Position numbers and translations under genes: made by a program. Of a stretch of 64,000 nucleotides of DNA, positions 34,000 through 43,002 are shown in pieces. Where the stretch lies: contig JBGAUL010000009.1 in the NCBI GenBank assembly GCA_044228685.1, positions 62,001-126,000 on the forward strand, read 5' to 3'. Under the pieces are notes generated by a model, which did not search any database, was not told where the DNA came from, and saw only the letters and a program-made list of their open reading frames with translations. The stretch's first letter is position 1. Each line of letters opens with the position of its first letter. The DNA is from JBBATK01 sp044228685 (GTDB lineage Bacteria > Bacteroidota > Ignavibacteria > Kapaibacteriales > NICIL-2).

Positions 34000-36237
34000 T
34001 CATCGACAGTCATGACAAATCACCAGCGGCACGGAGCGCGTCATTCCTGAGCTTTTAATCTGTAGGCTGTACACGCCATTGACGAGTGCGCGGCAATCTA
34101 GTTGAACTTGTCGATTGTTGAAAGAATAGGGGACGTTCAGGCGAGTTCCAATTTCTGAGTAGACTTCAATTGTTGCGTCGTCGTCGGCATTATCCGGCAG
34201 ATTAATAATGGATAGGTCTTTCGCGGGTTGTGGAAGAGTCGATAGAGTAGAAACATTTGACTCTTCTTCGACCGGTGTGACGTCGCCGATAGTGACGGTC
34301 CATATTCCCATTCCATAACTGGACACAAACACATCAAGTTGCGAAGAGCTTCGTTCGTGAACGACAGCGCCACTGATTTGAGGCAGAGTAAATGGGAAGA
34401 TACCGGTGATGTCGTGCCAGGGTCCACGTTGTTTGGCAATGGCGATGAGATTATTAGCACCAACTGCAACCAAGATCTCCGTCAATGCTCCGTGAATCGT
34501 GCTTCGAACGCAGTAGAGTTTCGGTTGATCAAATCCCGGGAGTTGATATTGTGCTTTATGCCAGGTGTTTTGACCACTTTCACAGATGTAAATACCTTCG
34601 GTGAGCACGGCATAAAGGTCACCGCTTTCCATTGATAGAATCTGTTGACAATAGCGCGAGGGCAGACCGTTCTCAAAAGTCTCGAAGTGTTGTGCATCAC
34701 TGCAACGACTAATTCTGCCGGATGCATCGAGCACGAAGATGTCATTGGAGTGGATGACAGTATTGACCAGGTACTCATAGCGCAAAGAGTCCGGTAAGGC
34801 GAGTTCCTTCCATTGCAAGGCTTGATCGTCAGAGAGATAGAGGTGCGACGCTTGCCTGTCGAGACTATCGTAGTCGGTATCGACGGAGACGCATACGCTG
34901 TGTGCATCGCTAATCACAAGGTCAGCAAGAATTTCCTTCTTTTCATCGGCCGGATAGCTGCGTGCATGCCAGCTCTGACCTTTGTCGGTGGACATGAACA
35001 TGGAATCGTTAAAGCACATCATAGCTCTGTGAGAGTGTGTGCTCATTGTCCAGAAGCGAGAGCGTTGTTCAAATTCCGGGACGCGGGTAAAATCCATATC
35101 AGAGGTTGCTGAGACGAGGATACGATCGTGGAAGTGGCAATAATACTTTCCTTCGAATTCACTAATTGCGTTGATGTCGTGATAGCGAGTGCCTTTCACT
35201 GCGACCCATTCTTTGCTTGGATCGGTGGCGCGATAGAGTCCGCCGAATCCCGCATTAATCCACGCTCCGCTCTTTGTCTGAAACAATTCAAGACAATCAC
35301 TCCCATTGGCTTCGACAGCAAGAGCTTTCCATTCGTGTGAGTTGCGTTCCAAGACATAACAGCCTTTAAAACGCACTGAGCAGTAGAGATTGCCTTTGGC
35401 GTCATATCGCACTGCGCTGGCTTGCTGCATTCCGATGTCGATTGGCAGGTTGTAGCTTATGCTGTCCCACGAAGCACCGAGGTCAGTTGTGCGATAGATG
35501 TAGGGATACTCATTGACAGTGACGCAGATCTCTTTTGATTCAAAACTTGTACTTGCAAAAGCGAACTGAGTGCCATGTGGCGAGGATGCGGTGTGGATCT
35601 CTGCACCTTTAGTTTGCCATTGCAGTGTGGTAGGATTAAACAGATAGAGTTTTGCTTCGTCGGCTTTGACGGTGTAGATGAGTCCGTCGCCGGTAGCACC
35701 GAGAACGCGACAGCGCAGGGGATTCGTCATTCCTGATTTCAATTGCGTCCAATGCTCCCCCTTATCACTCGATCGCAGCACGCCGATTAAACTCGTCACA
35801 TACACATCACCGTTTCCGGCCACATACACATTTCGCAAGCCCCACGAACTGGAGTACTGCACGTCGATTTCAAAACTCTTCCACACTATGCCGCCATCTG
35901 TTGAGCGATGGATTTTAGGATGTTGTTCAACGGTATTAGTCACGCAGTACACATAACCATTGGGTGCTACTGCAATGCTGACGGGAGTACAATCGCCGAG
36001 TCCGGTGATGTTTTGCGTCCATGTTTTTCCATCATCGATAGAGCTATACACACCGCTTCCGGCGCTGGCTACAAACAGTGTTCCATCGGGCGACTGTGCA
36101 CATTGATAGTAGTTACCTCCCTCTTCAGGAAACGTTCCGATGCCTTGCCAAACGGGTATTTGAGCATGGCAAAAGATGACAGCATAGGAGAAGATGAAGA
36201 GCTTGAGAAGGGTAGAGAGGCGAATCATAAACGGCAT
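34000..36237 (-). CDS. BNR/sortilin-like propeller protein with T9SS-type tail
   Basis: 745 residues from the ATG at 36237 (a GTG at 36246 and an ATG at 36228 are alternatives). The signal peptide ends near FCHAQ. The body is a series of Asp-box (BNR) repeats typical of sialidase- or sortilin-like propellers that lack enzymatic function: SIDDGKTWTQN, STDGGIVWKSFE, SSDKGEHWTQLK, TTDLGASWDSIS, STDKGQSWHARS, LSDDQALQWKEL. The last 70 residues (PAKDLSIINLP ... NGVYSLQIKSSGM) look like a divergent T9SS tail, ending unusually with PLVICHDCR. Probably an extracellular protein of unknown ligand. Confidence 0.82.
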   Translation of the reverse strand: MPFMIRLSTLLKLFIFSYAVIFCHAQIPVWQGIGTFPEEGGNYYQCAQSPDGTLFVASAGSGVYSSIDDGKTWTQNITGLGDCTPVSIAVAPNGYVYCVTNTVEQHPKIHRSTDGGIVWKSFEIDVQYSSSWGLRNVYVAGNGDVYVTSLIGVLRSSDKGEHWTQLKSGMTNPLRCRVLGATGDGLIYTVKADEAKLYLFNPTTLQWQTKGAEIHTASSPHGTQFAFASTSFESKEICVTVNEYPYIYRTTDLGASWDSISYNLPIDIGMQQASAVRYDAKGNLYCSVRFKGCYVLERNSHEWKALAVEANGSDCLELFQTKSGAWINAGFGGLYRATDPSKEWVAVKGTRYHDINAISEFEGKYYCHFHDRILVSATSDMDFTRVPEFEQRSRFWTMSTHSHRAMMCFNDSMFMSTDKGQSWHARSYPADEKKEILADLVISDAHSVCVSVDTDYDSLDRQASHLYLSDDQALQWKELALPDSLRYEYLVNTVIHSNDIFVLDASGRISRCSDAQHFETFENGLPSRYCQQILSMESGDLYAVLTEGIYICESGQNTWHKAQYQLPGFDQPKLYCVRSTIHGALTEILVAVGANNLIAIAKQRGPWHDITGIFPFTLPQISGAVVHERSSSQLDVFVSSYGMGIWTVTIGDVTPVEEESNVSTLSTLPQPAKDLSIINLPDNADDDATIEVYSEIGTRLNVPYSFNNRQVQLDCRALVNGVYSLQIKSSGMTRSVPLVICHDCR

Positions 36238-36339
36238 TGAACTCACGATTACATGATGTAGTGAAAATTGATTCTGTGGCTCCGATCATGTGATGGAGCT
36301 ATGCAATTAATAAACTAACGCAGTGACCCGTTGTGTGTT

Positions 36340-36546
36340 TTAGCGTCCGAATAGTTTCTTAAACAAGGAACCCAGACTAAAACTAGTTTTTGAATACACA
36401 CGATTATAGGCTGCCTTCTTTGGGTTGGTTATCCAACCCCAACCTTTGGGTGCGCGAAATGCCGTCTGACTACGCACTGCGCGTTTCCACGAGGTGCGTG
36501 CAGCGAGACTTTTCTTCCAAGATGGTTTTCTCAGACCAAATTTCAT
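36340..36546 (-). CDS. Small basic protein of a phage-associated family
   Basis: 68 residues, about 25 percent Lys plus Arg, with the layout MKFGLRKPSWKKSLAARTS ... GWGWITNPKKAAYNRVYSKT and a C-terminal amphipathic FKKLFGR. I recall small proteins of this pattern (FGFRKPS-KKS-ART ... GWIKNPKKAAYNKVY) in many Firmicutes prophages and mobile regions, where the function is unknown. The match of several spaced motifs over the whole length makes a real gene likely despite its size. It lies alone on the minus strand between the ComB-like gene and the BNR gene. Transfer from a phage or plasmid is an inference. Confidence 0.65.
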   Translation of the reverse strand: MKFGLRKPSWKKSLAARTSWKRAVRSQTAFRAPKGWGWITNPKKAAYNRVYSKTSFSLGSLFKKLFGR

Positions 36547-36670
36547 AGCAGATAGGCCGATGGCATGAGATCATTAAAACAGATCATTAGTAGATCATTG
36601 TCGATGTCTTACAATGTGCACGTGCTTCAGGCAGAGAATGCTTGCGACAGTTGTACTCTAGCACTACGGA

Positions 36671-37429
36671 TCACGTAGCTCGTGAATATGCACCGTCCTG
36701 CAGCAGCGGCACGCATGTGCTAGAATCAATCTGCGCAGCCAGTTCAACATCTTGTTCAAAGCCACGCTCAATCAGTTCTTTGCCGGAGGAACAAGAGCGA
36801 AGCAATTGTGCAGTTTGCGATTGCAGGTTTTGATAGACTGCGACCGCGCTTTGAGCTTCAGGCGACATGCTGCCTTTCATGGCAGATAATATTGCGCCGG
36901 CAGCGAGAAGATCTTCGAAGGCTGGACGCAGGGTTCGATCTGACCACTGTTCACCGGCTGCGATTACGCTGATACTCGATGCGCGACTACTAGCGAAAGC
37001 TGCCACAGCGCTGATATTTCTGAGACAAGCACAGATAGTGATGCGATTACCGGTTGCCAAAGACAGAGCGGCACCATTAGGTGAAGCAAGCACGAGTCGA
37101 GTTCCTTCGGGAATTGTCTGCATGGACGCCGGCGACAACGAGTATCCGGCACTTGTTGTACGATTGGCGGCAGCCAAATCCGCATTCAATGATTGCGCAT
37201 AATCAAATGCAGCACGGTCATTGGTTTGATAGGGGAATATCAATGCGCCTCGCGACGTGGCGATATCGACGGTGGTGCCGAAGGACAGCACATCGACGAT
37301 GATGATGAGATCCGAAGCAGATGCCAATTCTCGAACGCCGCGCAATCCCCATTCGAGACGCAGGTCATATTCACTTTGATTGTACACCATAAACGCTGAG
37401 CTGAAAGTGATAGTGCTGTCCTTGGCCAA
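36671..37429 (-). CDS. comB: 2-phosphosulfolactate phosphatase-like protein
   Basis: 252 residues, the usual length for ComB. Visible family features: IIVDVLSFGTTVDIATSRGALIFPY, the central VLASPNGAALSLA (SPNG motif), and ISVIAAGEQWSDRTLRPAFEDLLAAGAIL with the conserved acidic residues for Mg2+ binding. ComB removes phosphate from 2-phospho-3-sulfolactate in coenzyme M synthesis in methanogens. Bacterial homologues occur without the rest of that pathway and may make or recycle sulfolactate. No ComA or ComC is in view. A later Met (MVYNQSEYDLRLEWG, 14 residues in) is a plausible alternative start. Confidence 0.85.
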   Translation of the reverse strand: MAKDSTITFSSAFMVYNQSEYDLRLEWGLRGVRELASASDLIIIVDVLSFGTTVDIATSRGALIFPYQTNDRAAFDYAQSLNADLAAANRTTSAGYSLSPASMQTIPEGTRLVLASPNGAALSLATGNRITICACLRNISAVAAFASSRASSISVIAAGEQWSDRTLRPAFEDLLAAGAILSAMKGSMSPEAQSAVAVYQNLQSQTAQLLRSCSSGKELIERGFEQDVELAAQIDSSTCVPLLQDGAYSRAT

Positions 37430-38107
37430 AGACCAAGTCCATGAGTTATCGTGGTATCAGTACTGGTTGCGTTGTATGCGCCCATTCTACGATGTAAAGA
37501 CCCGGCGGAAAATCATGCGCTTTCTCATGATTACACCTTAACACCATTTCTTAAATAAGGTGTTTCGGTGTGAAAAGATTTCAGAAACAATGCCTTCCTT
37601 CTAACAGCTAATATACATGAGCATTCTCTCTAGGCGTTCCACTTTGCTGCGATGCTTTAAAATAAAAACACGGTCAAGAGGCAATGGATACAGATAGTCG
37701 AATGATGAGACCCGGTTTCAGATGACTTCGATTCGTCGATGTCAAGAGAGTTCTACTCGACGAGAATCTCTCTGTCGCAAAACGAGGCATAATCGCTGCA
37801 TGCACAATCAAAATCCTCCAACTCCGGATCGGTACTTGAATGCGATGTGTCATCTGGATCTTGTCCGGCTATACACCCATAGATTTGATGTTCGCGCAGC
37901 TTGCCCGCAGCTTCCAGTCTAAACTCTGCAGAACTAAACATAAAAGCGTCCTGAATACAGTTATCAAACACGCTCTCACGAAACGCATCGCTTCGTTACT
38001 TATTTCCGGCACATGACCCACAACAAAAATGATTGAAGTACTGCTCTTAGTAAATGTCTAGACATACCATTAGGTGTCACAGGTCCCGAGAATATTCTGA
38101 TCGTTCC
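37430..38107. other. Gene-poor stretch left of the accessory island
   Basis: About 680 bases without a supported gene. Short frames exist, such as 37753-37971 on the minus strand, but none shows a family motif, a signal peptide or a ribosome binding site. The first degenerate copy of the family 2 hairpin lies at its right edge. Confidence 0.4.
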
Positions 38108-38690
38108 GTCACGAATATTGTCGTGACGCGGCCTTTGCTGAAGGAAGGCACTCTCGACATAGACCGTTCCGCCACAATTTTCGTCGAGGCACAGTATAGA
38201 CCGTTCCGTCACGACTTTCGTCGTGACGCCGCACGAGGCCTGGAAACTCAACACGCGAGGAGCATGTGACGTCATCCACACCTACGTCAATTCCCAGTGT
38301 CACGACAAAAGTCGTGACACGACGTTTATAACTGAGGTAGCGATTCTAATAAAACGTTCCATCACGACACTTCATGATTCAATTAAAATCGTTCCGTCAC
38401 GACTTTCGTCGTGACGCCGCAGGAGGTTTGGAAGCTCAGCACTCGAGGTGCTCGTGACGTCTTCCACTCCTTCGTCAATTTCCAGTGTCACGACAAAAGT
38501 CGTGACACAACGTTTTAATTCTGAGACCGCTAATATTAGAGACCGTGCCGTCACGACTTTCGTCGTGACGTCGTAGGAGGTTTGGAAACTCTACACGCGA
38601 GGAGCATGTGACGTTGTGCTTCCCAAGTCTCTTACAAATGAGACTGTTCCGTCACGACTTTCGTCGTGACGCCGTAGGACCAAAGAAAAC
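38108..38690 (+). repeat. Family 2 two-hairpin repeat cluster (left)
   Basis: Hairpin 1 (GTCACGACTTTCGTCGTGAC) lies at 38208-38227, 38396-38415, 38550-38569 and 38651-38670, with a degenerate copy at 38108-38127. Hairpin 2 (arms GTGTCACGAC / GTCGTGACAC, loop AAAA) lies at 38297-38320 and 38485-38508. Hairpin 1 copies are 188 and then 154 bp apart; the longer unit holds a 34-base insertion with a decayed extra hairpin. Linker A contains GGAGGTTTGGAA and a GTGACGTC segment; linker B contains the palindrome CTAATATTAG (38530-38539). The third unit lacks hairpin 2. It lies between the ComB-like gene and the hydrolase-like gene. Confidence 0.85.
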
Positions 38691-38745
38691 TAATAGGAGC
38701 GAGAAGAAATCAAAACGATCCAGCACCAAGTCGTTCTCGCTCTCC

Positions 38746-40812
38746 TCAGTGCCTCACAGCGATTTTCAACCACCTATGATTATAAGCCACCAAATAAACA
38801 CCATCATTCAGTAACTCAAGATTGATGGACGCGTCATCATCGCGTGTCACGGAACTGTACACACAATTTCCCACAAGGTTATAGACTCGTATAGGAAGAG
38901 CCACGACAGGGTTGTCGATATAGAGGTGATTATGATAGAAACGAAGACCAGAGGAATCAGTTTGCTCTGAAATGGCGTTATCCAAGACGATGTAATCACG
39001 CGACTCAATGTTGCATTGGAGCAGGGTATCGTATATCACCAAGACCGAGTATTTACCGGGTACCATAGCGACGTAGCTTTGATTCGTAGCGCCGTCGATG
39101 AACTTATCATTGCATCGCCAATTGTAGAATGTAGCCGGACTTGAAATCAAGGTGTCGTTGTGTTGTGTGATAGTTGGAATTTTAAATGAGGCTGCTTCAG
39201 ACTTCAAAGTATAACGCACAGTGTCTGATGCATACTCACAGTGCGTTGTAGTGTCTGTGCACCGTAACCAGAAAGTGTACATGCCGTCAGTGCGAAGAGT
39301 TGTGTCAGCCAATTGCGAACCAGTGTTCCATTTGTATACCATGTTGCCCGCCTTGAAAGACGAGATACGCACCACCTTTTGCGAATCACAAGGAGTCGAC
39401 AGGACGTCTACAAGTAGTTGGAACTTCTGCGCAGCTTTGAATTTCACATGTATTGAGTCAACCGATTCAGTACAACAATTAGGATCCACTGCACGAACGT
39501 AGTAGTAGCCTGAATCAGAAACATAAATGGATGCTGCTTGTTGTCCGGTGGAAAAGCGTATTGATGAGTAACTACCCGGATTATAAACTCTAAGCTCAGT
39601 TGATTGTCCTTTGCAGATACTAACTTCCTGTGCAATCTGCAGTTTTGTGGGCTGACACGCATACGCAGACTGATATATCTTTGTCGCATAGCAAGGATCT
39701 GCAACGATCAACGTCACGTACGCGTCACTAAAAATCTTTTTGCGATATACTGGTGTTCGTACGCTGTCGGGCAACCATAAGTAAGAAGGAAGTACAAGAT
39801 TTGTTGTAAATGTCACAGTATCACCCGGACAGACATTCTGCTTATCAACCATGAGCGTCAGATCAGGATATGTTCTCAATGTTGATTCGACCGTGGAGTA
39901 AGTGTATCCGTTGCCATTATAGATTCCCGAACTTTGAAATGCGTAGCTATGAAAGGGATCTAAGATGTTTTCGATCAATCTCAAAACGAAAGCTTGTTGT
40001 ACTCGATTGTTCAAGGTAGCGCTGCACCCTTGTTCCAGCTGTAAACACGCCATACACGAATCGGCAAAATTGCAGTGTGAACCTCCAGGGAGTATCGAAA
40101 GAGTTTTGCAGGCTGCCGTTAGTGAATCGTACAATCGTCGGGCATTCGTGCTTATTGGAGAAACGCAATCAGCATCTCCAGCCATTATCACTGTTACCTG
40201 ACTTATCCGTTTTGCCAATGCAAATGTGGTCGCACTCAAATTCGATGGGGCTAAAAGTATATTTGCTTTAATATCCAGTGATGAAAACTGTTCGGCGTAC
40301 TTGGAAGCATACAGTGCTTGTGCGGCCCCGCGACCATGCCCAGCAATTATAAACCGTGTGAATTCAGTGCGCCCAAAAATAGTTGGCATTCCTAACTGAT
40401 ACTTTAAATAAAACAATGATGCCACCAGATCTTGTCCGACCGTTGAATCCGGAGTGTTGGAATTCATGTAGGATGTTGGGATTACTACTGCATTCCTTCC
40501 ACTGTAATAATAATAGGAACGAAAGTATTGGTAATATTGCCAGGAAACACCTCGATCCCCAATAAAGCCCGTCAAAGAACCAAGATCCCCGACTCTAGAA
40601 TTTTCTACGGTATCGGCCGCTTCAGAATAGTCCGGACTTCGATATATCACCACTGCCTCAACCGTTGTCCCCCTGTAATTGTCCACGAATTTAATACGGG
40701 TATAACCTGCTTGCGCAGTACTCTGGATTAGCAAAATAGTAACTATGCACAGTAGAAGCCTGAGTACAGACAAGCTGTTTGGAGCAAAGGATTGGGTAGC
40801 TGTAGGTTTCAT
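38746..40812 (-). CDS. Alpha/beta-hydrolase-like secreted protein with altered nucleophile site and T9SS-type tail
   Basis: 688 residues from the ATG at 40812 (a TTG two codons earlier is unlikely). It begins with a long signal peptide ending near STAQA. Residues about 30-290 form an alpha/beta-hydrolase fold resembling chlorophyllase/PET-hydrolase-type esterases. The nucleophile elbow reads AGHGRGAAQALYASKY, so the Ser of GxSxG is Gly, while candidate acid (AGDADCVSP) and base (GGSHCNF) residues remain. About 300 residues of Ig-like or PKD-like domains follow (CPGDTVTFTTN, ICKGQSTELRVY), rich in Cys, then a T9SS-type tail (LLNDGVYLVAYNHRWLKI). It is AT-richer than its neighbours and flanked by family 2 repeats. 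Probably a carbohydrate- or surface-binding pseudo-esterase. Confidence 0.75.
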   Translation of the reverse strand: MKPTATQSFAPNSLSVLRLLLCIVTILLIQSTAQAGYTRIKFVDNYRGTTVEAVVIYRSPDYSEAADTVENSRVGDLGSLTGFIGDRGVSWQYYQYFRSYYYYSGRNAVVIPTSYMNSNTPDSTVGQDLVASLFYLKYQLGMPTIFGRTEFTRFIIAGHGRGAAQALYASKYAEQFSSLDIKANILLAPSNLSATTFALAKRISQVTVIMAGDADCVSPISTNARRLYDSLTAACKTLSILPGGSHCNFADSCMACLQLEQGCSATLNNRVQQAFVLRLIENILDPFHSYAFQSSGIYNGNGYTYSTVESTLRTYPDLTLMVDKQNVCPGDTVTFTTNLVLPSYLWLPDSVRTPVYRKKIFSDAYVTLIVADPCYATKIYQSAYACQPTKLQIAQEVSICKGQSTELRVYNPGSYSSIRFSTGQQAASIYVSDSGYYYVRAVDPNCCTESVDSIHVKFKAAQKFQLLVDVLSTPCDSQKVVRISSFKAGNMVYKWNTGSQLADTTLRTDGMYTFWLRCTDTTTHCEYASDTVRYTLKSEAASFKIPTITQHNDTLISSPATFYNWRCNDKFIDGATNQSYVAMVPGKYSVLVIYDTLLQCNIESRDYIVLDNAISEQTDSSGLRFYHNHLYIDNPVVALPIRVYNLVGNCVYSSVTRDDDASINLELLNDGVYLVAYNHRWLKIAVRH

Positions 40813-41040
40813 AATCAATTCCGAAATGACTCGGCGAACAAATACAAAGCCGCGTGTGGGAGTTATGAGTAATACTCGTTTATTGGCTTAATACCACTAA
40901 ATCATGCTTTTGCACTCACGCAGCAAAGGTACACAGTCTATTAATCATGCGGATGGCATTTCGTTTCACGTCGAGGATGAGGATGGGTCAGTTGCGATAC
41001 GAGGTGAGGTAGTGGAAGACAGTCTCTATACTGATCGTTT

Positions 41041-41465
41041 AAGACCGTTCCGTCACGACTTTCGTCGTGACGCCGCAGGAGGCTTGAAAACTCAGCACGC
41101 GAGGAGCACGTGACTTCATCCACTCCTACGTCAATTCCCAGTGTCACGACAAAAGTCGTGACACGACGTTTTATTTCTGAAACCGCTAATATTAGAGACC
41201 GTTCCGTCACGACTTTCGTCGTGACGCCGCAGGAGGCATGGAAACTCAACTCGCGAGGAGCACGTGACGTCATCCACTCCTACGTCAATTTCCAGTGTCA
41301 CGGCGTAAGTCGTGACACGACGTTTTATTTCTGATATAGCTAATATTAGAGACCGTTCCATCACGACTTTCGTCGTGACGCCATAGGAGTCATGGAAGCT
41401 CAACATGCGAGGAGCACTTAACGTCATCCACTCATTCGTCAATACCTAGTAACACGACTTTCAGA
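41041..41465 (+). repeat. Family 2 two-hairpin repeat cluster (middle)
   Basis: Hairpin 1 at 41052-41071, 41206-41225 and 41360-41379 (both steps exactly 154 bp). Hairpin 2 at 41141-41164 and 41295-41318, the latter with a changed loop (GCGTAA region) but nearly intact arms. A third, decayed hairpin 2 ends near 41465. Linker sequences match the other family 2 clusters closely, including AACTCGCGAGGAGCACGTGA after the first core. The remaining sequence between the hydrolase-like gene and the BNR gene (40813-41603) shows no gene. Confidence 0.85.
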
Positions 41466-41603
41466 AAATGCTTCCACAAAACAACTTTTCATTTTCGACT
41501 GTAATGAAACTATTGAGACAAAATAGAGCTATCTTTCACGGTCACATTCGCCCCCAGTTTATCTTGTATCAGCACTGCGTGTCCAATGACATTGAGATAG
41601 TCT

Positions 41604-42992
41604 ATGCAATCTCTTTTGAAAATCCTTGTATTTGCATTGCTATTCCACATGGGCTGCAATTGTACAGTTTTCGGTCAGTTCAAAGACTATAGCCTTGGAA
41701 ATCCAGACTCTAAGTATGCTGGAGTCATTTCTTCTATGGCTATCGATCCCAACAATCCTCGGTCTATATACATAGGAACATACTATGGAGCCATTCTTCA
41801 TACACAAGACGAGTGTGCCTCGTGGGATACACTTTCAACTCCATGTAGATTAGTACAGAGCGTTATTGTCAATCCGCACAACTCCAATAATATCTTAATA
41901 TTTAGCAAAGAAAAGTCAAGTGGCTTCTGGTCAGACGATGGCGGAAAGAATTGGAACAGCATGACCTTTCCCAAGAATATTGACACTAATGTTGTCAGTG
42001 GTGTTTATGTGTTAAACGAATCATGCAGGTTTTCAAGTATTGAGAATGTTGTTTATTGTGCAGTGACTATCGTTTGTGGTCCCACCTATGCAAAAGCAGT
42101 GTTTTGCAAAAGTACCGACGGAGGCAAGTCGTGGGACTTGCTCACAGTGTTTGATGAGGATGTTTTTCCCAATCCTTGTTCACTTTGCTTACTCAATGAT
42201 TCGACATTCGTGTTGGGTGGATATGGCGGCGCCATTATGCGCAGTACAAATGCAGGAGTCGAATGGGTCAAAGTGAGATCACTTTCAACGCATCCTTACG
42301 TAAACAAACAACAAGTATCAAACATCACTTTTAGCAGGTCGCATCCCGAGCATGGGTATTGCTCAATGCTCAATGCTCACGGAATGACAAATGGCGGTAT
42401 TTATGAATCAAATGATTCCGGTCAGTCGTGGCACGAGTATGCGTTTGCAGACACAAGTATCTTGGCGTTTGGCTATCAAGAGGTAAGAGAGAATTCAGTC
42501 TTGTTTCTTGGTGGATATCATTCAGAGAACGACCATCCATTCATCTACTATCCATTGATGGCACTAAAAGATCGAAGATGCAAAACATGGAATAACCTAA
42601 CCAACGAATGTCCTTGGCATTGCAACGGATCTTACAATGCTGTGAGTGTTAAAGGTGTAGTGCGGAGTGACAGCAATTCTGTAATGTTCTATATCGTAAC
42701 AGAATGCGGCTTGTTATCATACACCTACGACTTTCGTTCCGTCGACGTATCTGAAAACAAAACAAGTATAAAAGGTACAGATAACATTGGTCAGCTGAAT
42801 ACTAGGTGTCTTTTAAACTACCTTTATGATAATACTAAATACATGGTCCGCGCCTATGATTCAGTTGGTAAACAAGTCGACTTCACTGAATCACAGATCC
42901 GCACCAGTCTAGAAAGTTATTCGCTGTTGTTTGTCGTTGTAACCGAGATCCAGTCCGGCACGGAACAAGTGTACAAGTATGTTGCATACTGA
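41604..42992 (+). CDS. BNR-repeat secreted protein (accessory)
   Basis: 462 residues with a signal peptide (MQSLLKILVFALLFHMGCNC, cleavage near VFGQ). Asp-box repeats show a sialidase/sortilin-like propeller without recognisable catalytic residues: SDDGGKNWNSM, STDGGKSWDLL, STNAGVEWVKV, SNDSGQSWHEY. The last 80 residues (LNYLYDNTKYMVRAYDSVGK ...) may be a decayed T9SS tail. Codon use is AT-rich, unlike core genes in the window. It overlaps the downstream lipoprotein only if that gene starts at its first possible codon; with the preferred start there is a 10-base gap, so the two are probably one transcript between two repeat clusters. Confidence 0.75.
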   Translation: MQSLLKILVFALLFHMGCNCTVFGQFKDYSLGNPDSKYAGVISSMAIDPNNPRSIYIGTYYGAILHTQDECASWDTLSTPCRLVQSVIVNPHNSNNILIFSKEKSSGFWSDDGGKNWNSMTFPKNIDTNVVSGVYVLNESCRFSSIENVVYCAVTIVCGPTYAKAVFCKSTDGGKSWDLLTVFDEDVFPNPCSLCLLNDSTFVLGGYGGAIMRSTNAGVEWVKVRSLSTHPYVNKQQVSNITFSRSHPEHGYCSMLNAHGMTNGGIYESNDSGQSWHEYAFADTSILAFGYQEVRENSVLFLGGYHSENDHPFIYYPLMALKDRRCKTWNNLTNECPWHCNGSYNAVSVKGVVRSDSNSVMFYIVTECGLLSYTYDFRSVDVSENKTSIKGTDNIGQLNTRCLLNYLYDNTKYMVRAYDSVGKQVDFTESQIRTSLESYSLLFVVVTEIQSGTEQVYKYVAY

Positions 42993-43002
42993 AATTGCTA
43001 CT

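Noticed and set aside
37753..37971. 72-residue acidic protein on the minus strand
   Set aside because: No ribosome binding site, no family match and irregular codon use; likely chance.
41604..42992. Sialidase
   Set aside because: Asp-boxes are present but the Arg triad and catalytic Tyr/Glu pattern of sialidases cannot be seen; called a BNR propeller only.
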